DNA of 64,000 nucleotides from Gemmatimonadota bacterium (GTDB lineage: Bacteria; Gemmatimonadota; Gemmatimonadetes; Gemmatimonadales; Gemmatimonadaceae), in contig JAQBPV010000442.1 in NCBI GenBank assembly GCA_028287345.1, forward strand, positions 17,806 through 81,805, in the 5' to 3' direction. The notes beneath the pieces are model-generated. The model did not search any database. It saw only the letters and a list, made by a program, of their open reading frames with translations, and had not been told where the DNA came from. A program made the position numbers and the translations under genes. Shown here piece after piece: positions 1-9,095 of the stretch. Position 1 is the stretch's first letter; each line of letters starts with the position of its first letter.

Positions 1-63
1 TCTGCCAAGATCGTGAGCTCCGTCTTCGCGAAAGTGAACGATTTGGTGGGGCGGCCTCGGTCC

Positions 64-87
64 ACTCGCTCCACCGTCGGAGCGAGT
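64..87. terminator. Hairpin at left edge, probable terminator
   Basis: Two perfect 9-base arms (ACTCGCTCC and GGAGCGAGT) flank a 6-base loop, followed on the + strand by TTTG. It lies between the left edge of the window and the stop of the M14 peptidase gene on the minus strand, so it could end that transcript, or one entering from the left. The U-tract is short, so it may act as a simple hairpin. Bases 1-120 hold nothing else I can support. Confidence 0.45.
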
Positions 88-120
88 TTGCGCCTGCCCG
101 GGCCGTCGTGTGACGACGAC

Positions 121-2910
121 CTAGGGAATCGGCGTCGGCGTCCCGTAATCGTAAAGGCCGTTGAACAGAAGCTTGAACGTACTGTGCGTTTGCCCGCGGA
201 AGGCGACCTCGGGACCGAGCAACACCACCGTTCCCTTACCGACTTTCGCGTTCACGACGGCCGTGCCGCCGCGGACGTAATCGCGACCCCATGCCCACCC
301 ACTCGACACGAGATCCGGACTGTCGAACGAGGCCACGGAGGTGGTTCCCTTCGATGCCGCGTCTGGTGCAAGGCGGAAGACAGGGCTGTTGCTGAACACG
401 ACGTCGACCTGATCGGGCATGCCGTACGAGAGCGGCCCACCCTTCGCGATGTTCATCTTCAGGAGCGAGCCGGGGATGTAGTACTTCTCCTGTGTCAACG
501 GACGCTCGACACCACTCGCATCCTTTTCCACGAGATAGTTCTTCACCGGTAAACCCAGTATCTCACCCATCGACGTCGAGCTGCCGAGCGCGATGATCGT
601 TCCTCCCGCCTCGGCGAAGCGCTTGAGCTGCGGGATCGTCTTCTCCGAGCTGATCGAGCCGAGCCAGCCGCGGAACTCCGCCGGTAACGACTCGGGCGTC
701 GGCTGTGCGGCGCCGCCACGTCGGCCGCCGTCCGCGGAGAGCCGCGCGGATCCATCGGGAAACACGAGTACGTCGAACTTCGCGTTGAGATTGCCGGCGT
801 CCAACGTCTGCGGATAGACGATCTCGTATGGGTACTCGAACTGCTCGAACAGCCACTTCGTCCAGCCGGACGGAATGTTGCCGCCGTACTGATCGTAGAC
901 GCCGATGCGGGCCTGACGAAGTTGTGTCGTCTCGGAGCGCGGCGCGCTGCTCACCGCATGAATGGGGACGCCGAGCTCGCGAGCGCCGCGGTCGACGATC
1001 GCCTTCACTGCCGGCGTGGCGGGCACCCACAGCGCGCCCGTACCGAGATCCTCGCCGTCGGCCGTCGTCGGCTCCTTCACCATGAACACCGTCGCGTTGC
1101 TCTTGAGCAGGCGATTCACGAGGATGAACGAGTTGTTGATGCGATGACTCACGAGATAGCCCGCCGGGCTGCCTACGCCGCGGACGCTCGCAACAGGCAT
1201 CGATTGCAGCGACGTCACCTTGGTGAACGGTCCGTCGAACGCGTTCTGATAGCGATCGAACTGGATGCCCATCGAGAACGCCGGCGTCCAACCGGTGACG
1301 TCATACGGCGGATTCGGCGGTCCGCCCGGATACTTGAAGTCGTTGGGATGATCCTGCGGCTCGAACATATCGACGACGAATGCGCGAGGCGCCTGCGCGG
1401 TCTTCACGACGTACGAGCTCGCGGGATATCGCTTGCCCGCCACCTGGAAGGGCGACGTCGCACGCAGGACGGTGATGCCGTTCTTGAGTAGCACGTTGAC
1501 GAACTTCGTCGCCGTGGCGAAGTCGGCCTGGTCCGATGGAATGACGTATCCTCTGGCGTCGCGCATCTTCGGGTCGTGCAACACGCCAGCGTAGATCTCC
1601 GTCGGAACGATCGTCGCGCCACGTCCACCACCATCGCCACCACCGCCGGAACGCATCGCAGGAAGCTTGGCGGCCGCGCTTTCCGCCGCGGCGATGCGCT
1701 TCGGCGTTACCGTCCAGCTGTCCGTATTGCCACGTTCGATCGAGTTCTTCCCCATCTGGTAGATGTTGTAGAGGAAGGTCTCGCGATAGCGCGACGCGAC
1801 GTCCAGCACGGCGCGGCTGTATTCCATGTCGTAGTCGATCGAGCGACGGAAGTGCCAGACCTGTGGCGCCACCGGCATCGGTCCGTTCCCGCTCGGGAGT
1901 TGGCGCTCGAGGACGAGCGGCACCTCCATCGGCGTCGGACTGCCGATGATCTCCGTGAGCAGGCCGACGATGTTGTGGAAGTAGCTCACGGTACGCATGG
2001 CGCCGTTGAACCACGTCGAATAGTTCGCCGCGGCCTTCATCGCCGAACCCGGCATCCCCTTCGCGATGAGCCGGCTGTGCATGGCGGCGCCCACGAGGTC
2101 GAGCTCAGTGATGACGAGCGGGTCGAAGCCGTAGTTGAACGGATCGCGGAATGGTGGCATGAACACCACGGCGCCGGCCGGTCCCGTCTGATGATGCGTA
2201 TGCGTTATCTGCGGCAACCAGTCCGTGAAGAGGACCTTGTTGATGTTGATCGTCTCGGGCTGGTTGGACATGAACAAGTCGCGCGCATTGTCGTGACCGA
2301 CGTACTTCTGGTACAGCCGCGGAATGTTCATGGTGCGCTTGGACGAATCGGCCTCGCGCATGTACCAGTTCGAGACGAGCTCCATGCCATCGGGATTCGC
2401 GAGGCAGAGCAGCAGGATGTCGTCGTCGAGGAAGCGCATGGTCTCCTCGTCGTTCCGGCTCACCATCTGGAACGCGAGTTCCATCAACGCCTGATGGCCG
2501 ACGGTCTCCGTAGAGTGAAGCCCGCCGTCCATGAAGATGACGGTCTTGCCCTCCTTGGCGAGCGCTCGTGCCTGATCATCGGTCAGGCCCTCGGCCATCG
2601 CGAGCCGCTTGGAGATGCCGCGATAATGATCGAGCTTCTTCTGGTTCGCCGGCGACGTGATGACCGCCATGTATTGGTGGCGGCCTTCAGCTGTCAGGCC
2701 GATGTCCACCAGCTTCAGGCGATCGGACTCGATCGCAAGTGTCTTCCAGTACTTCTCCAGCTGCGTGTAGTTGGCGAGCCGATAGTCGTCGCCAAGGTTG
2801 AAGCCGAACGCTTGCTTCGGCGTCGTGATCTTGCGGCCCTGTGCCGACACCGGCTGGCCGACGAGCGACATGACGAGGATGAACGGCGCAATCAGCGAAC
2901 GCGATCGCAT
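121..2910 (-). CDS. Secreted M14-family zinc metallocarboxypeptidase
   Basis: About 929 residues. I start at the ATG at 2910, not the ORF-track start, because MRSRSLIAPF begins a clean signal peptide ending VSAQ and a CTGGAG sequence precedes it. The N-terminal half is an M14 peptidase domain: the zinc motif HxxE is seen as H132-S-T-E135 in GGLHSTETVGHQ, and a His-rich stretch THTHHQTGPAG follows where the third ligand region would be. The C-terminal half is long and resembles the non-catalytic part of large Gemmatimonadota/Bacteroidota M14 proteins. It is the last gene of a SusC-SusD-peptidase unit, so it probably trims peptides in the periplasm or outside the cell before or after uptake. 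The exact substrate is unknown. Confidence 0.85.
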   Translation of the reverse strand: MRSRSLIAPFILVMSLVGQPVSAQGRKITTPKQAFGFNLGDDYRLANYTQLEKYWKTLAIESDRLKLVDIGLTAEGRHQYMAVITSPANQKKLDHYRGISKRLAMAEGLTDDQARALAKEGKTVIFMDGGLHSTETVGHQALMELAFQMVSRNDEETMRFLDDDILLLCLANPDGMELVSNWYMREADSSKRTMNIPRLYQKYVGHDNARDLFMSNQPETININKVLFTDWLPQITHTHHQTGPAGAVVFMPPFRDPFNYGFDPLVITELDLVGAAMHSRLIAKGMPGSAMKAAANYSTWFNGAMRTVSYFHNIVGLLTEIIGSPTPMEVPLVLERQLPSGNGPMPVAPQVWHFRRSIDYDMEYSRAVLDVASRYRETFLYNIYQMGKNSIERGNTDSWTVTPKRIAAAESAAAKLPAMRSGGGGDGGGRGATIVPTEIYAGVLHDPKMRDARGYVIPSDQADFATATKFVNVLLKNGITVLRATSPFQVAGKRYPASSYVVKTAQAPRAFVVDMFEPQDHPNDFKYPGGPPNPPYDVTGWTPAFSMGIQFDRYQNAFDGPFTKVTSLQSMPVASVRGVGSPAGYLVSHRINNSFILVNRLLKSNATVFMVKEPTTADGEDLGTGALWVPATPAVKAIVDRGARELGVPIHAVSSAPRSETTQLRQARIGVYDQYGGNIPSGWTKWLFEQFEYPYEIVYPQTLDAGNLNAKFDVLVFPDGSARLSADGGRRGGAAQPTPESLPAEFRGWLGSISSEKTIPQLKRFAEAGGTIIALGSSTSMGEILGLPVKNYLVEKDASGVERPLTQEKYYIPGSLLKMNIAKGGPLSYGMPDQVDVVFSNSPVFRLAPDAASKGTTSVASFDSPDLVSSGWAWGRDYVRGGTAVVNAKVGKGTVVLLGPEVAFRGQTHSTFKLLFNGLYDYGTPTPIP

Positions 2911-2973
2911 GGCAGCTCCAGGGGGCTCACGGAAGCCGTACCACGATGGTACGACACAGGGCACGACGTCCGA

Positions 2974-4329
2974 TCAGGACTTGATGGCAAGGTTCGGATT
3001 CGTATTCAACTCGGTGCGACCGATCGGGAAGCAGGTGTCCTTCCCCTTCCGATCGTCCATTCGCAGCAGCGCCGGCAGACCGCCAGGCGTCGCCGGATCC
3101 TTGCCGGCGCCGTCCCAGCGACGACGCAGTCCAAGCGCGCGCCCTTCGAGATAGGTCTCGATCAGTGTCTCGAGCTTGAGATACGTCCAGGCGGAGTCGC
3201 TGGTGATCGCCGTGTTGCGGAGCGGCACACCAGCGTCGGTGCGGAGGTCGTTCACGAGTGCCATCGCACCGGCAATGTCGCCCGTCCGCAGCTTCGACTC
3301 CGCGACGATCATCTGCGCTTCGCGACCATCCGTCAGGTCGATCGGCGAGCCTTGCGCGGTGTACTTCTGCTGCTGGTAGAAGAGCACTTGCCCGACCACG
3401 CCGCGGCCATCGCCAAGGTCACCGACGGACCCCTGCGTGAACTTCCATTGCGGGAAGGTCAGGTATTTCACTCGCGGATCCTTCGTCAGGTCGTAGTAGT
3501 CCGCATACCACGTGTGCCACACGGTCTCGTTGCGGAACGTGCTGCCGTCCATCGCGAAGAAGTACGAATTCAACTGTTCGCGATCGAGGTTGTTGTAGAG
3601 CGCCTGAAACTTGTACGCTTTCGGTGTGAGCGCGGCATCCGCTGCGGCGCCGGCCCAGTTGCCGAGCCACGTGCGCACGGACGCGCGTCCGCCGTACGCA
3701 GCATTGGTGAACGCTGCGTTGTTCACCGCCTTCGCGATCGCGATTGCCTCGGTGAACGCCGCCTCGGCGCGGGTGAAGTGCACGCTCGCGGGCTGTCTGG
3801 GGCCGCCGTCGATGGTGGTCTCACACATGTTCTCGCCGAGCAACCGGTTGCTGAATCCGACGTAGAGCAGCCCCTGCGCCGCGATCGGCGACTTGGCAAA
3901 ATCCGCCGCCGGCAGTGCGGCGCGGATGCGATCGACCGCGGCTTCGGCAACCCAACGCGCCGCTGACGCCTTCGACGTGCGATTGTCCGTTTCATCAGCC
4001 GTGATGATGCCGACGGAGAGCTGCGGACTGATACCGAACGATCCTGTCTGTCCACCGGGGTGCAGCTCGCGCGCGACGGCTGACGCGTCGAACCCCAATG
4101 CGCCACCCGTGCCGGAGGCGAGCGAGTTGGCGATGGCGCGGCCCGCGCCATTCACCACCGCTTGATGCGCCGACGCGAGATCGAGGAATTGATCCTGCAC
4201 TGGCCCCGGATTCTCGACGTCGAGATTGCAGGCCGTGGCGATCAACATGCTCACCGCGACGATCGCGAGCGTGTACCGGCGCGGATGCACGCGCGACGCC
4301 GGCCGATCGAACTGTGTGGTGGTCGGCAT
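2974..4329 (-). CDS. SusD/RagB-family substrate-binding lipoprotein
   Basis: 451 residues. The N-terminus has a basic stretch, a hydrophobic segment and a lipobox (LIATAC, Cys at about residue 34), so the mature protein is a lipoprotein. The sequence after it, NLDVENPGPVQDQFLD, is typical of SusD-like proteins in Gemmatimonadota. SusD proteins sit as a lid on the SusC barrel and capture oligomeric nutrients at the cell surface. The start codon lies 1 base after the SusC stop, so the pair is co-translated. Linkage to a carboxypeptidase suggests peptides rather than glycans as cargo, which is an inference. Confidence 0.85.
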   Translation of the reverse strand: MPTTTQFDRPASRVHPRRYTLAIVAVSMLIATACNLDVENPGPVQDQFLDLASAHQAVVNGAGRAIANSLASGTGGALGFDASAVARELHPGGQTGSFGISPQLSVGIITADETDNRTSKASAARWVAEAAVDRIRAALPAADFAKSPIAAQGLLYVGFSNRLLGENMCETTIDGGPRQPASVHFTRAEAAFTEAIAIAKAVNNAAFTNAAYGGRASVRTWLGNWAGAAADAALTPKAYKFQALYNNLDREQLNSYFFAMDGSTFRNETVWHTWYADYYDLTKDPRVKYLTFPQWKFTQGSVGDLGDGRGVVGQVLFYQQQKYTAQGSPIDLTDGREAQMIVAESKLRTGDIAGAMALVNDLRTDAGVPLRNTAITSDSAWTYLKLETLIETYLEGRALGLRRRWDGAGKDPATPGGLPALLRMDDRKGKDTCFPIGRTELNTNPNLAIKS

Positions 4330-4330
4330 C

Positions 4331-7186
4331 TTAGAAGTTCACCTTGAGCGAGGTGGTGAAAATCGCGGGAGCGGGATACTGCTCGTTCATGGAGCGCACC
4401 TTCGACAGCGCGCCATCGTTGGCCATCATCTCTGGATCGAACATCTTGAAGTCCTTGTTCAACCAGCGGATCCAGTTGCGGGCCGAGAAGGTGATGGAGG
4501 CGTTGCCGGCACCTGGCACGATCGCGGACGGCAGACCCACGCGCAGGCTCATCTCGCGCACCTTGAAGAAATCGGTCGGATAGATCGTCGATCCCGACTT
4601 GAAGTTGCTGACGATGCAGAACTGTCGGTCGTAGGCCGTGAGCTGAGCGCCGCGTCCCGCGGCGATCTCCGCATTGGCGTAAATGCACGTCGGCCAGACG
4701 GTGATGCCGCGCGACTGTGCACCCTCGGAACCGCTGTCGAAGATGTAGCCGCCGTGCTGATACTCGCCGCGTGCCGTGAACTGAATGCCGTGCGGCAACT
4801 CGATCGACGTGCTGGGGTTGATCGTCAGCGTCGGCAGATTCGGTCCGAAGAGGTAGTTGTTCTCGGTAATCGGAGCCGCGATCTCGTCGGGGTTCTTGAG
4901 ATGCGTGCCGACGATGACGGGGATCGGCTGACCTTCCATGATCCATCCCTGCCCGCCGAGCGAGAAGCTCGGCGCTCCGCCGAGGTTGACGGCCTTGTTC
5001 GCCGACTTCGCCACGTTCACGCCGACGTCCCACTTGAATCCGGCGCGCTCGAGCGGCGTGCCACGCACCGCGAGCTCGATGCCCGAGTTCTCGATGGTGC
5101 CGACGTTGCGGAGCTGTGAATTCTGGAAGCCAAGCGACGGCGTCTGCTGCACGGGGAAGAGCGCGTCCTTCGTGAGCTGATGGTAGTGCGTGAAGTCCAC
5201 ACCGAATCGCCCATCGAACGCGGCGAAGTCGAAGCCCAGTTCCGTCTCGGCCGTCCGCTCCGGTCCGAGTACGGGGTTACCCACGTTGAGCGGGAGATAC
5301 GCCGGCAGGTTTCCCCACCCAATGGGGTCCCAGGTGCGAACCGCGTCGAATGCGCCCGGTGCGCGTCCTGCCTGACCATAGGCACCGCGCAGCTTCAGCG
5401 TGCCGATGCTCTTCGGCCAGAACGGTTCATCGGAGACGACGTACGAGACACTCGCCTTCGGATATCGCTGTAGTCCGAAATCGCTGCCGAATGCGCTGTT
5501 GCCGTCCACGCGCAGACCAAGCGTGAGGAAGTAGCGCTCCTTCAGGTTGAACAACGCCTGCGCGAATAGACCTCCATTGATGACCTTCATCGCCGACTCG
5601 AACGATTGGCGAATCGCGCCTGAGCTCAACGTCGGAGTGCTCGGTCCGGGAAACTGGTCGGCGAGACCATCGAGTGTGTGCTCGTCGACGGTCACACTCT
5701 GCGCGCCGCCAGAGAGGCTGAGGCGCAGGTCATGCGCCATCGGCATGTGCTCGATGTTGTACGTGCTCACGAGATCGAGGCTGAGAATCCGGCTGCGATT
5801 CATCACATCGCTCATGCGCCCGAGCGGCTGCGGCGGGAAGCCGAACGGCCTGATCGACCGGAGCTCGTTCTCCGTCATGTCGTAGCCGGCGGTGAAGCGG
5901 TTCGTCCAGTTGGCGGTGGGTGCGTAGAGAAACGTGAGGCCACTCGTGAAGCGATCGATCATGCTGCGGACGTCGAAGGTCAGCACCTGGCTGATGATCG
6001 CCGGATCCGCCGAGCCGAAGAAGTTGTTGGCGCCGCGATAGACGTTGAGCGTCAGCCCGTGCGAGTTGTTGCCGGTCGGCGTCGTCTGCGTTGCGGAGTG
6101 CGTGAGGAAGTTGTTCCACTGGATCTGCATTCCCTTGAAGCCGGCGAATCCGAAATTGCCGCGCAGGGATTCGCGCTTCTCGTGATCGTTCGGGAGCACG
6201 CCCTTGTTGTCCTCGAGCAGCCCCGATACGAAGTAGCCGTCCTCGCGGCCGCCGCCACGCACGGACAGGTCATACTTCTGTCGCATGCCGTTCTTGAGCC
6301 ACGGATCGAGGTACGCGTACTCCGCTGGCGCGGGCGCGAAGGGCTGCAGCTTCGCATAGCCGTGATCGGCATTCAGGCTCCAGCGCGGGCTCCCAGCGGC
6401 GCCGCGCTTGGTGAAGATCTGAATCACTCCGGCATTCGCCTCGGTGCCGTACAATGTCGTCGCGGCCGCACCCTTGATGATCTCGATGCGATCGATGTCC
6501 GACGGGTTGATGTCGTTGAGAGGACTCTGGACGTCGTTGTTGCTGCGATTCGAGCTCTCGCCGCCGGAGACGTTCTTCGAGTACGGATCGCTGCGCGTTC
6601 GCACGCCATCGATGTACACCAACGGCTGGTTGCTCATCGCCACGCTGACATTGCCGCGCAGGCGAATCTGCGCCGCGGAGCCCGGCTGTCCCGAGCTCGA
6701 CATCACGGTCATGCCAGGTGCCTGCGCTTGCAGCATCGCGTCGACACTCGATGGATTGTCGATCGCCTTGGACATATCGATCTGCGAGATGCTGTTGCCG
6801 ACTTCGCGCAGTCGTGCTGCGCCGGCGGTGCCCGTGACGACGACGGCATCCAGCGCCGCCACCGCTTCCTTCAAGTCGAAGTTGAGATCGACGGTCTGAC
6901 CATTCACCACGAAGACGGGACTCGTCATCGCTTGATAGCCGATGCGTTGCGCGCGGATCTGCCGGCTGCCCGCGGGAACGCGGAAGATCTTGTAGCGGCC
7001 ATCGGCGTCGGTCGTCGTGCCGAGTGTGGTGCCGACGACGACAAGTTGTGCTGATGGAACGGGACCACCCGCTCTCGTAACGCGCCCCTGCACCGTTCCC
7101 AGCTCCTGCTGCGCACCGACGTCGCCAAAGGGTGCGAGCAGTGAGAGCGTGAACAGTACTCGAGCTGCCGCGTGTGACGACGACAT
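4331..7186 (-). CDS. SusC/RagA-family TonB-dependent outer membrane transporter
   Basis: 951 residues. Order: signal peptide (ending about VGAQ), a carboxypeptidase-regulatory-like domain (GRVTRAGGPVPSAQLVV), a TonB plug (from about residue 120, with DVQSPLNDINPSDIDRIEI and GAAATTLYG), then a long beta-barrel ending in an aromatic C-terminus (SLKVNF). These are standard features of SusC transporters, which import ligands using TonB energy. A strong Shine-Dalgarno, GAGGAGG, lies 7 bases before the ATG. It is first in the SusC-SusD-M14 unit and follows an ECF sigma gene on the same strand, which may control it. No FecR-type anti-sigma gene is present. Confidence 0.93.
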   Translation of the reverse strand: MSSSHAAARVLFTLSLLAPFGDVGAQQELGTVQGRVTRAGGPVPSAQLVVVGTTLGTTTDADGRYKIFRVPAGSRQIRAQRIGYQAMTSPVFVVNGQTVDLNFDLKEAVAALDAVVVTGTAGAARLREVGNSISQIDMSKAIDNPSSVDAMLQAQAPGMTVMSSSGQPGSAAQIRLRGNVSVAMSNQPLVYIDGVRTRSDPYSKNVSGGESSNRSNNDVQSPLNDINPSDIDRIEIIKGAAATTLYGTEANAGVIQIFTKRGAAGSPRWSLNADHGYAKLQPFAPAPAEYAYLDPWLKNGMRQKYDLSVRGGGREDGYFVSGLLEDNKGVLPNDHEKRESLRGNFGFAGFKGMQIQWNNFLTHSATQTTPTGNNSHGLTLNVYRGANNFFGSADPAIISQVLTFDVRSMIDRFTSGLTFLYAPTANWTNRFTAGYDMTENELRSIRPFGFPPQPLGRMSDVMNRSRILSLDLVSTYNIEHMPMAHDLRLSLSGGAQSVTVDEHTLDGLADQFPGPSTPTLSSGAIRQSFESAMKVINGGLFAQALFNLKERYFLTLGLRVDGNSAFGSDFGLQRYPKASVSYVVSDEPFWPKSIGTLKLRGAYGQAGRAPGAFDAVRTWDPIGWGNLPAYLPLNVGNPVLGPERTAETELGFDFAAFDGRFGVDFTHYHQLTKDALFPVQQTPSLGFQNSQLRNVGTIENSGIELAVRGTPLERAGFKWDVGVNVAKSANKAVNLGGAPSFSLGGQGWIMEGQPIPVIVGTHLKNPDEIAAPITENNYLFGPNLPTLTINPSTSIELPHGIQFTARGEYQHGGYIFDSGSEGAQSRGITVWPTCIYANAEIAAGRGAQLTAYDRQFCIVSNFKSGSTIYPTDFFKVREMSLRVGLPSAIVPGAGNASITFSARNWIRWLNKDFKMFDPEMMANDGALSKVRSMNEQYPAPAIFTTSLKVNF

Positions 7187-7343
7187 GCGTGAGCCTCCTC
7201 GACGTGATTGAAAGGCCGTGCGGACTTCGGGCGGCGGACGGCGACGTAGGCAAGCGGCGCTGCGGGGTGCGCCACGGAAATGTCGGCCGCCCCATCGGAA
7301 TGGACGGGACGAAAGTCGCTATCGTATCCTGATAACACGCCAT

Positions 7344-7368
7344 CGACGCGGATCTACTATCCGCGTCG
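7344..7368. repeat. Palindrome just after the ECF sigma gene
   Basis: A 10-base perfect inverted repeat (CGACGCGGAT, 5-base spacer, ATCCGCGTCG) starts 5 bases beyond the sigma factor stop codon. It could be a transcription terminator hairpin, but no U-tract follows on either strand. The arm carries the same GACGCGGATA core as the palindrome upstream of the gene and as the outer arms of the larger repeat family seen at 19.5, 39.4 and 51.9 kb. Confidence 0.6.
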
Positions 7369-7373
7369 CGAAG

Positions 7374-7970
7374 TCATCGCTCGAGCATCTCGCGAAGGTG
7401 GCGTCGAAGATCGAGCATCGCCGCGCTGAGATGGTTCGCGACGGTCTGCGGCGAGATCCCCATGCGCGCAGAGATCTCGAGGTACGAAAGCTTCTCTTCC
7501 TTCGCGAGAAGATAGACCTCCTTGCGCCGCGTCGGCAGCTGCTGCAACGCGCGCTGAAACGCCGTCTCCAACTCCTTCTCCTCGAGGCACTCCAGCGGAG
7601 TCCATGGCGATGCGGAATCTGCACGCAATCGCTGCTCATCACGCCGCGCTCGCGCCGCGCGCGCACGACGCTCGTTCAGCGCCGCATTGCGCGCGATGCG
7701 ATACACGTACGCGCTCACCGTTCCTGTCGGTGACCAGCGTTCACGTTGCTGCCAGAGACGAATGAAGGTCTGCTGTACGAGATCGGCTGCTGCATCGTCA
7801 TCGGCGGCGATGCGACCAGCGTACGCAAGCAACGGACGCCAGTAGCGTTGCATGAGTGCATGCAACGCCATCGCATCGCCGTCGCAAATGAGCATCATCA
7901 ATGCTTCATCCGTGGCGGCAGACGCGACGAGTGGAGAGCCCATCGGCAGTTCTGCAGGATCGGTTGCCAA
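7374..7970 (-). CDS. ECF-type RNA polymerase sigma factor
   Basis: 198 residues, usual length for the family. Sigma region 2 is seen around DDDAAADLVQQTFIRLWQQ and VSAYVYRIARNAALNERRAR, and region 4 helix-turn-helix around LPTRRKEVYLLAKEEKLSYLEISARMGISPQTVANHL. ECF factors direct RNA polymerase to small stress or transport regulons. No anti-sigma gene is adjacent. The next gene downstream on the same strand is the SusC transporter, so control of that uptake unit is a reasonable guess. Palindromes with a shared core flank the gene on both sides. Confidence 0.9.
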   Translation of the reverse strand: MATDPAELPMGSPLVASAATDEALMMLICDGDAMALHALMQRYWRPLLAYAGRIAADDDAAADLVQQTFIRLWQQRERWSPTGTVSAYVYRIARNAALNERRARAARARRDEQRLRADSASPWTPLECLEEKELETAFQRALQQLPTRRKEVYLLAKEEKLSYLEISARMGISPQTVANHLSAAMLDLRRHLREMLER

Positions 7971-8024
7971 GTACGTCTCGCCGGTGAGGAGGGACGAGAA
8001 ACGCCTGCGGGAGGATCATGCTGC

Positions 8025-8057
8025 GCTATCCGCGTCAAGGCATGCGACGCGGATAGC
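8025..8057. repeat. 12-bp-arm palindrome upstream of ECF sigma gene
   Basis: Perfect inverted repeat: GCTATCCGCGTC, 9-base spacer, GACGCGGATAGC. It lies 55 bases upstream of the sigma ATG and 69 bases downstream of the stop of the 8127-8438 gene, so it could end the upstream transcript or be an operator for the sigma gene. The core GACGCGGATAG recurs in the palindrome at 7344-7368. Confidence 0.7.
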
Positions 8058-8126
8058 ATCCTCTACGGTGATCCCGCTCAGGACGTTGACGGACTTGTCA
8101 GAATGTTCGTTCGCGCGTGATGTGAA

Positions 8127-8438
8127 TCAGCGTCGCGTTTGTGCGAGCAATACGCTCGCGGCACCAGCGCCAGCGGCGTCCCATGTGAGGTCTCGCACGC
8201 TGAACTCTCCCTTCACGCGAAGGTCGTGCAACTCCTTCCCGACGCCCACTGCCGCCGTCGTCACCGATGCACCGGCGAGCGCCGCTCCGTGGTTCAGGCC
8301 TGAGGTTCGAAGCGCGCCATACGACATGCTTTGCACGAACGCCGACGTGAAGAAATGCTTCACCTTGTCCTCGGCCAACCATCGATCGCTCGGAAGTGAC
8401 GCCGGGTTCAGCGAGAAGACCAGCCAGAGTCCGCGCAT
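8127..8438 (-). CDS. Small hypothetical protein, possibly DUF2279/YfiM-like
   Basis: 103 residues from the ATG at 8438, whose A overlaps the stop of the uracil-DNA glycosylase gene (TGATG), a translational-coupling arrangement; the longer ORF-track version is not needed. The segment SDRWLAEDKVKHFFTSAFVQS followed by alternating small hydrophobic residues and a terminal GAGAASVLL stretch resembles the DKxxHF pattern of YfiM/DUF2279 proteins, which are membrane-associated and of unknown role. The match is by eye and partial. Third gene of an mtnA-UDG unit. Confidence 0.55.
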   Translation of the reverse strand: MRGLWLVFSLNPASLPSDRWLAEDKVKHFFTSAFVQSMSYGALRTSGLNHGAALAGASVTTAAVGVGKELHDLRVKGEFSVRDLTWDAAGAGAASVLLAQTRR

Positions 8439-9088
8439 CAGGCCACGCTCCGTTGCGGTCGGCGCAACGCGAATCGTTGGCCAATCAAGTGAAGCGAGCG
8501 ATCGAGCAACTCGCGATGTTCGGGCGCATGAATCCAACTGCTCGCACCACTCGGATGCGGCAGCGGTATCACGATCGAATTGCCTCCCTCGTGCTCGACC
8601 TCGTGCTCCCGACCGACCGCCGCGTCGAGCGGGAGAGGGCCAAGGAACCGATCGATCGCCAGCCGTCCGACGGGGATGATGAGCGGAGGACGAATGATGC
8701 GCAGCTCGTCGGCCAGCCAATCGCCACACTTCACCCGCTCAGCCGGCGAGGGTACGCGGTCCCCTCGGCCACCGGCATGCGGGCCCGGATAGCAGCGCGT
8801 GATCGCGGAGATGTAGAGCCATTCGCGAGCAGTCGGTTCGTCGAGACCGGCGAGCTCGAGCCACCGGAAGAGTGTTTTTCCGGCGCGGCCGGCGAAGGGC
8901 GGTCCGCCACCCATCTCGACCTGTCCGGGCGCCTGCCCCACGAGCATAGCCCGCGGTGCGCGCGCGGACGAGACGATCGGCACCACGCCAGCGCTGTTGC
9001 TGCACCGGCGACAACCTGCGAGGCGATCACAGTGCGCGTCGAGTGCCTGAGCGAGCGCGAGTGGAGCGCGGGACGAAGTTCGAGCCAT
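8438..9088 (-). CDS. Uracil-DNA glycosylase, Fe-S family (type 4/5-like)
   Basis: 216 residues from the ATG at 9088; the ORF-track start would overlap mtnA by 44 bases. Motif 1 reads GQAPGQVE (about residues 51-58), followed by GGPPFAGRAG as in Fe-S uracil glycosylases, and motif 2 is PLPHPSGAS near the C-terminus. N-terminal cysteines (C20, C26, C29) and later ones (ITRCYPG, KCGDW) could bind the 4Fe-4S cluster. The enzyme removes uracil from DNA. The usual GE(A/P)PG has Gln in place of Glu, which may place it nearer type 5. It sits 7 bases after mtnA. Confidence 0.8.
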   Translation of the reverse strand: MARTSSRAPLALAQALDAHCDRLAGCRRCSNSAGVVPIVSSARAPRAMLVGQAPGQVEMGGGPPFAGRAGKTLFRWLELAGLDEPTAREWLYISAITRCYPGPHAGGRGDRVPSPAERVKCGDWLADELRIIRPPLIIPVGRLAIDRFLGPLPLDAAVGREHEVEHEGGNSIVIPLPHPSGASSWIHAPEHRELLDRSLHLIGQRFALRRPQRSVA

Positions 9089-9095
9089 CGAGTAT

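Noticed and set aside
13-552. 179-residue ORF at the left edge as a gene
   Set aside because: It overlaps the M14 peptidase end in antisense and shows no domain or ribosome site.
1576-3966. 796-residue ORF on the + strand
   Set aside because: It is antisense to the M14 peptidase and SusD genes, is very rich in Arg/His and has no recognisable domain; it is a GC-driven shadow frame.
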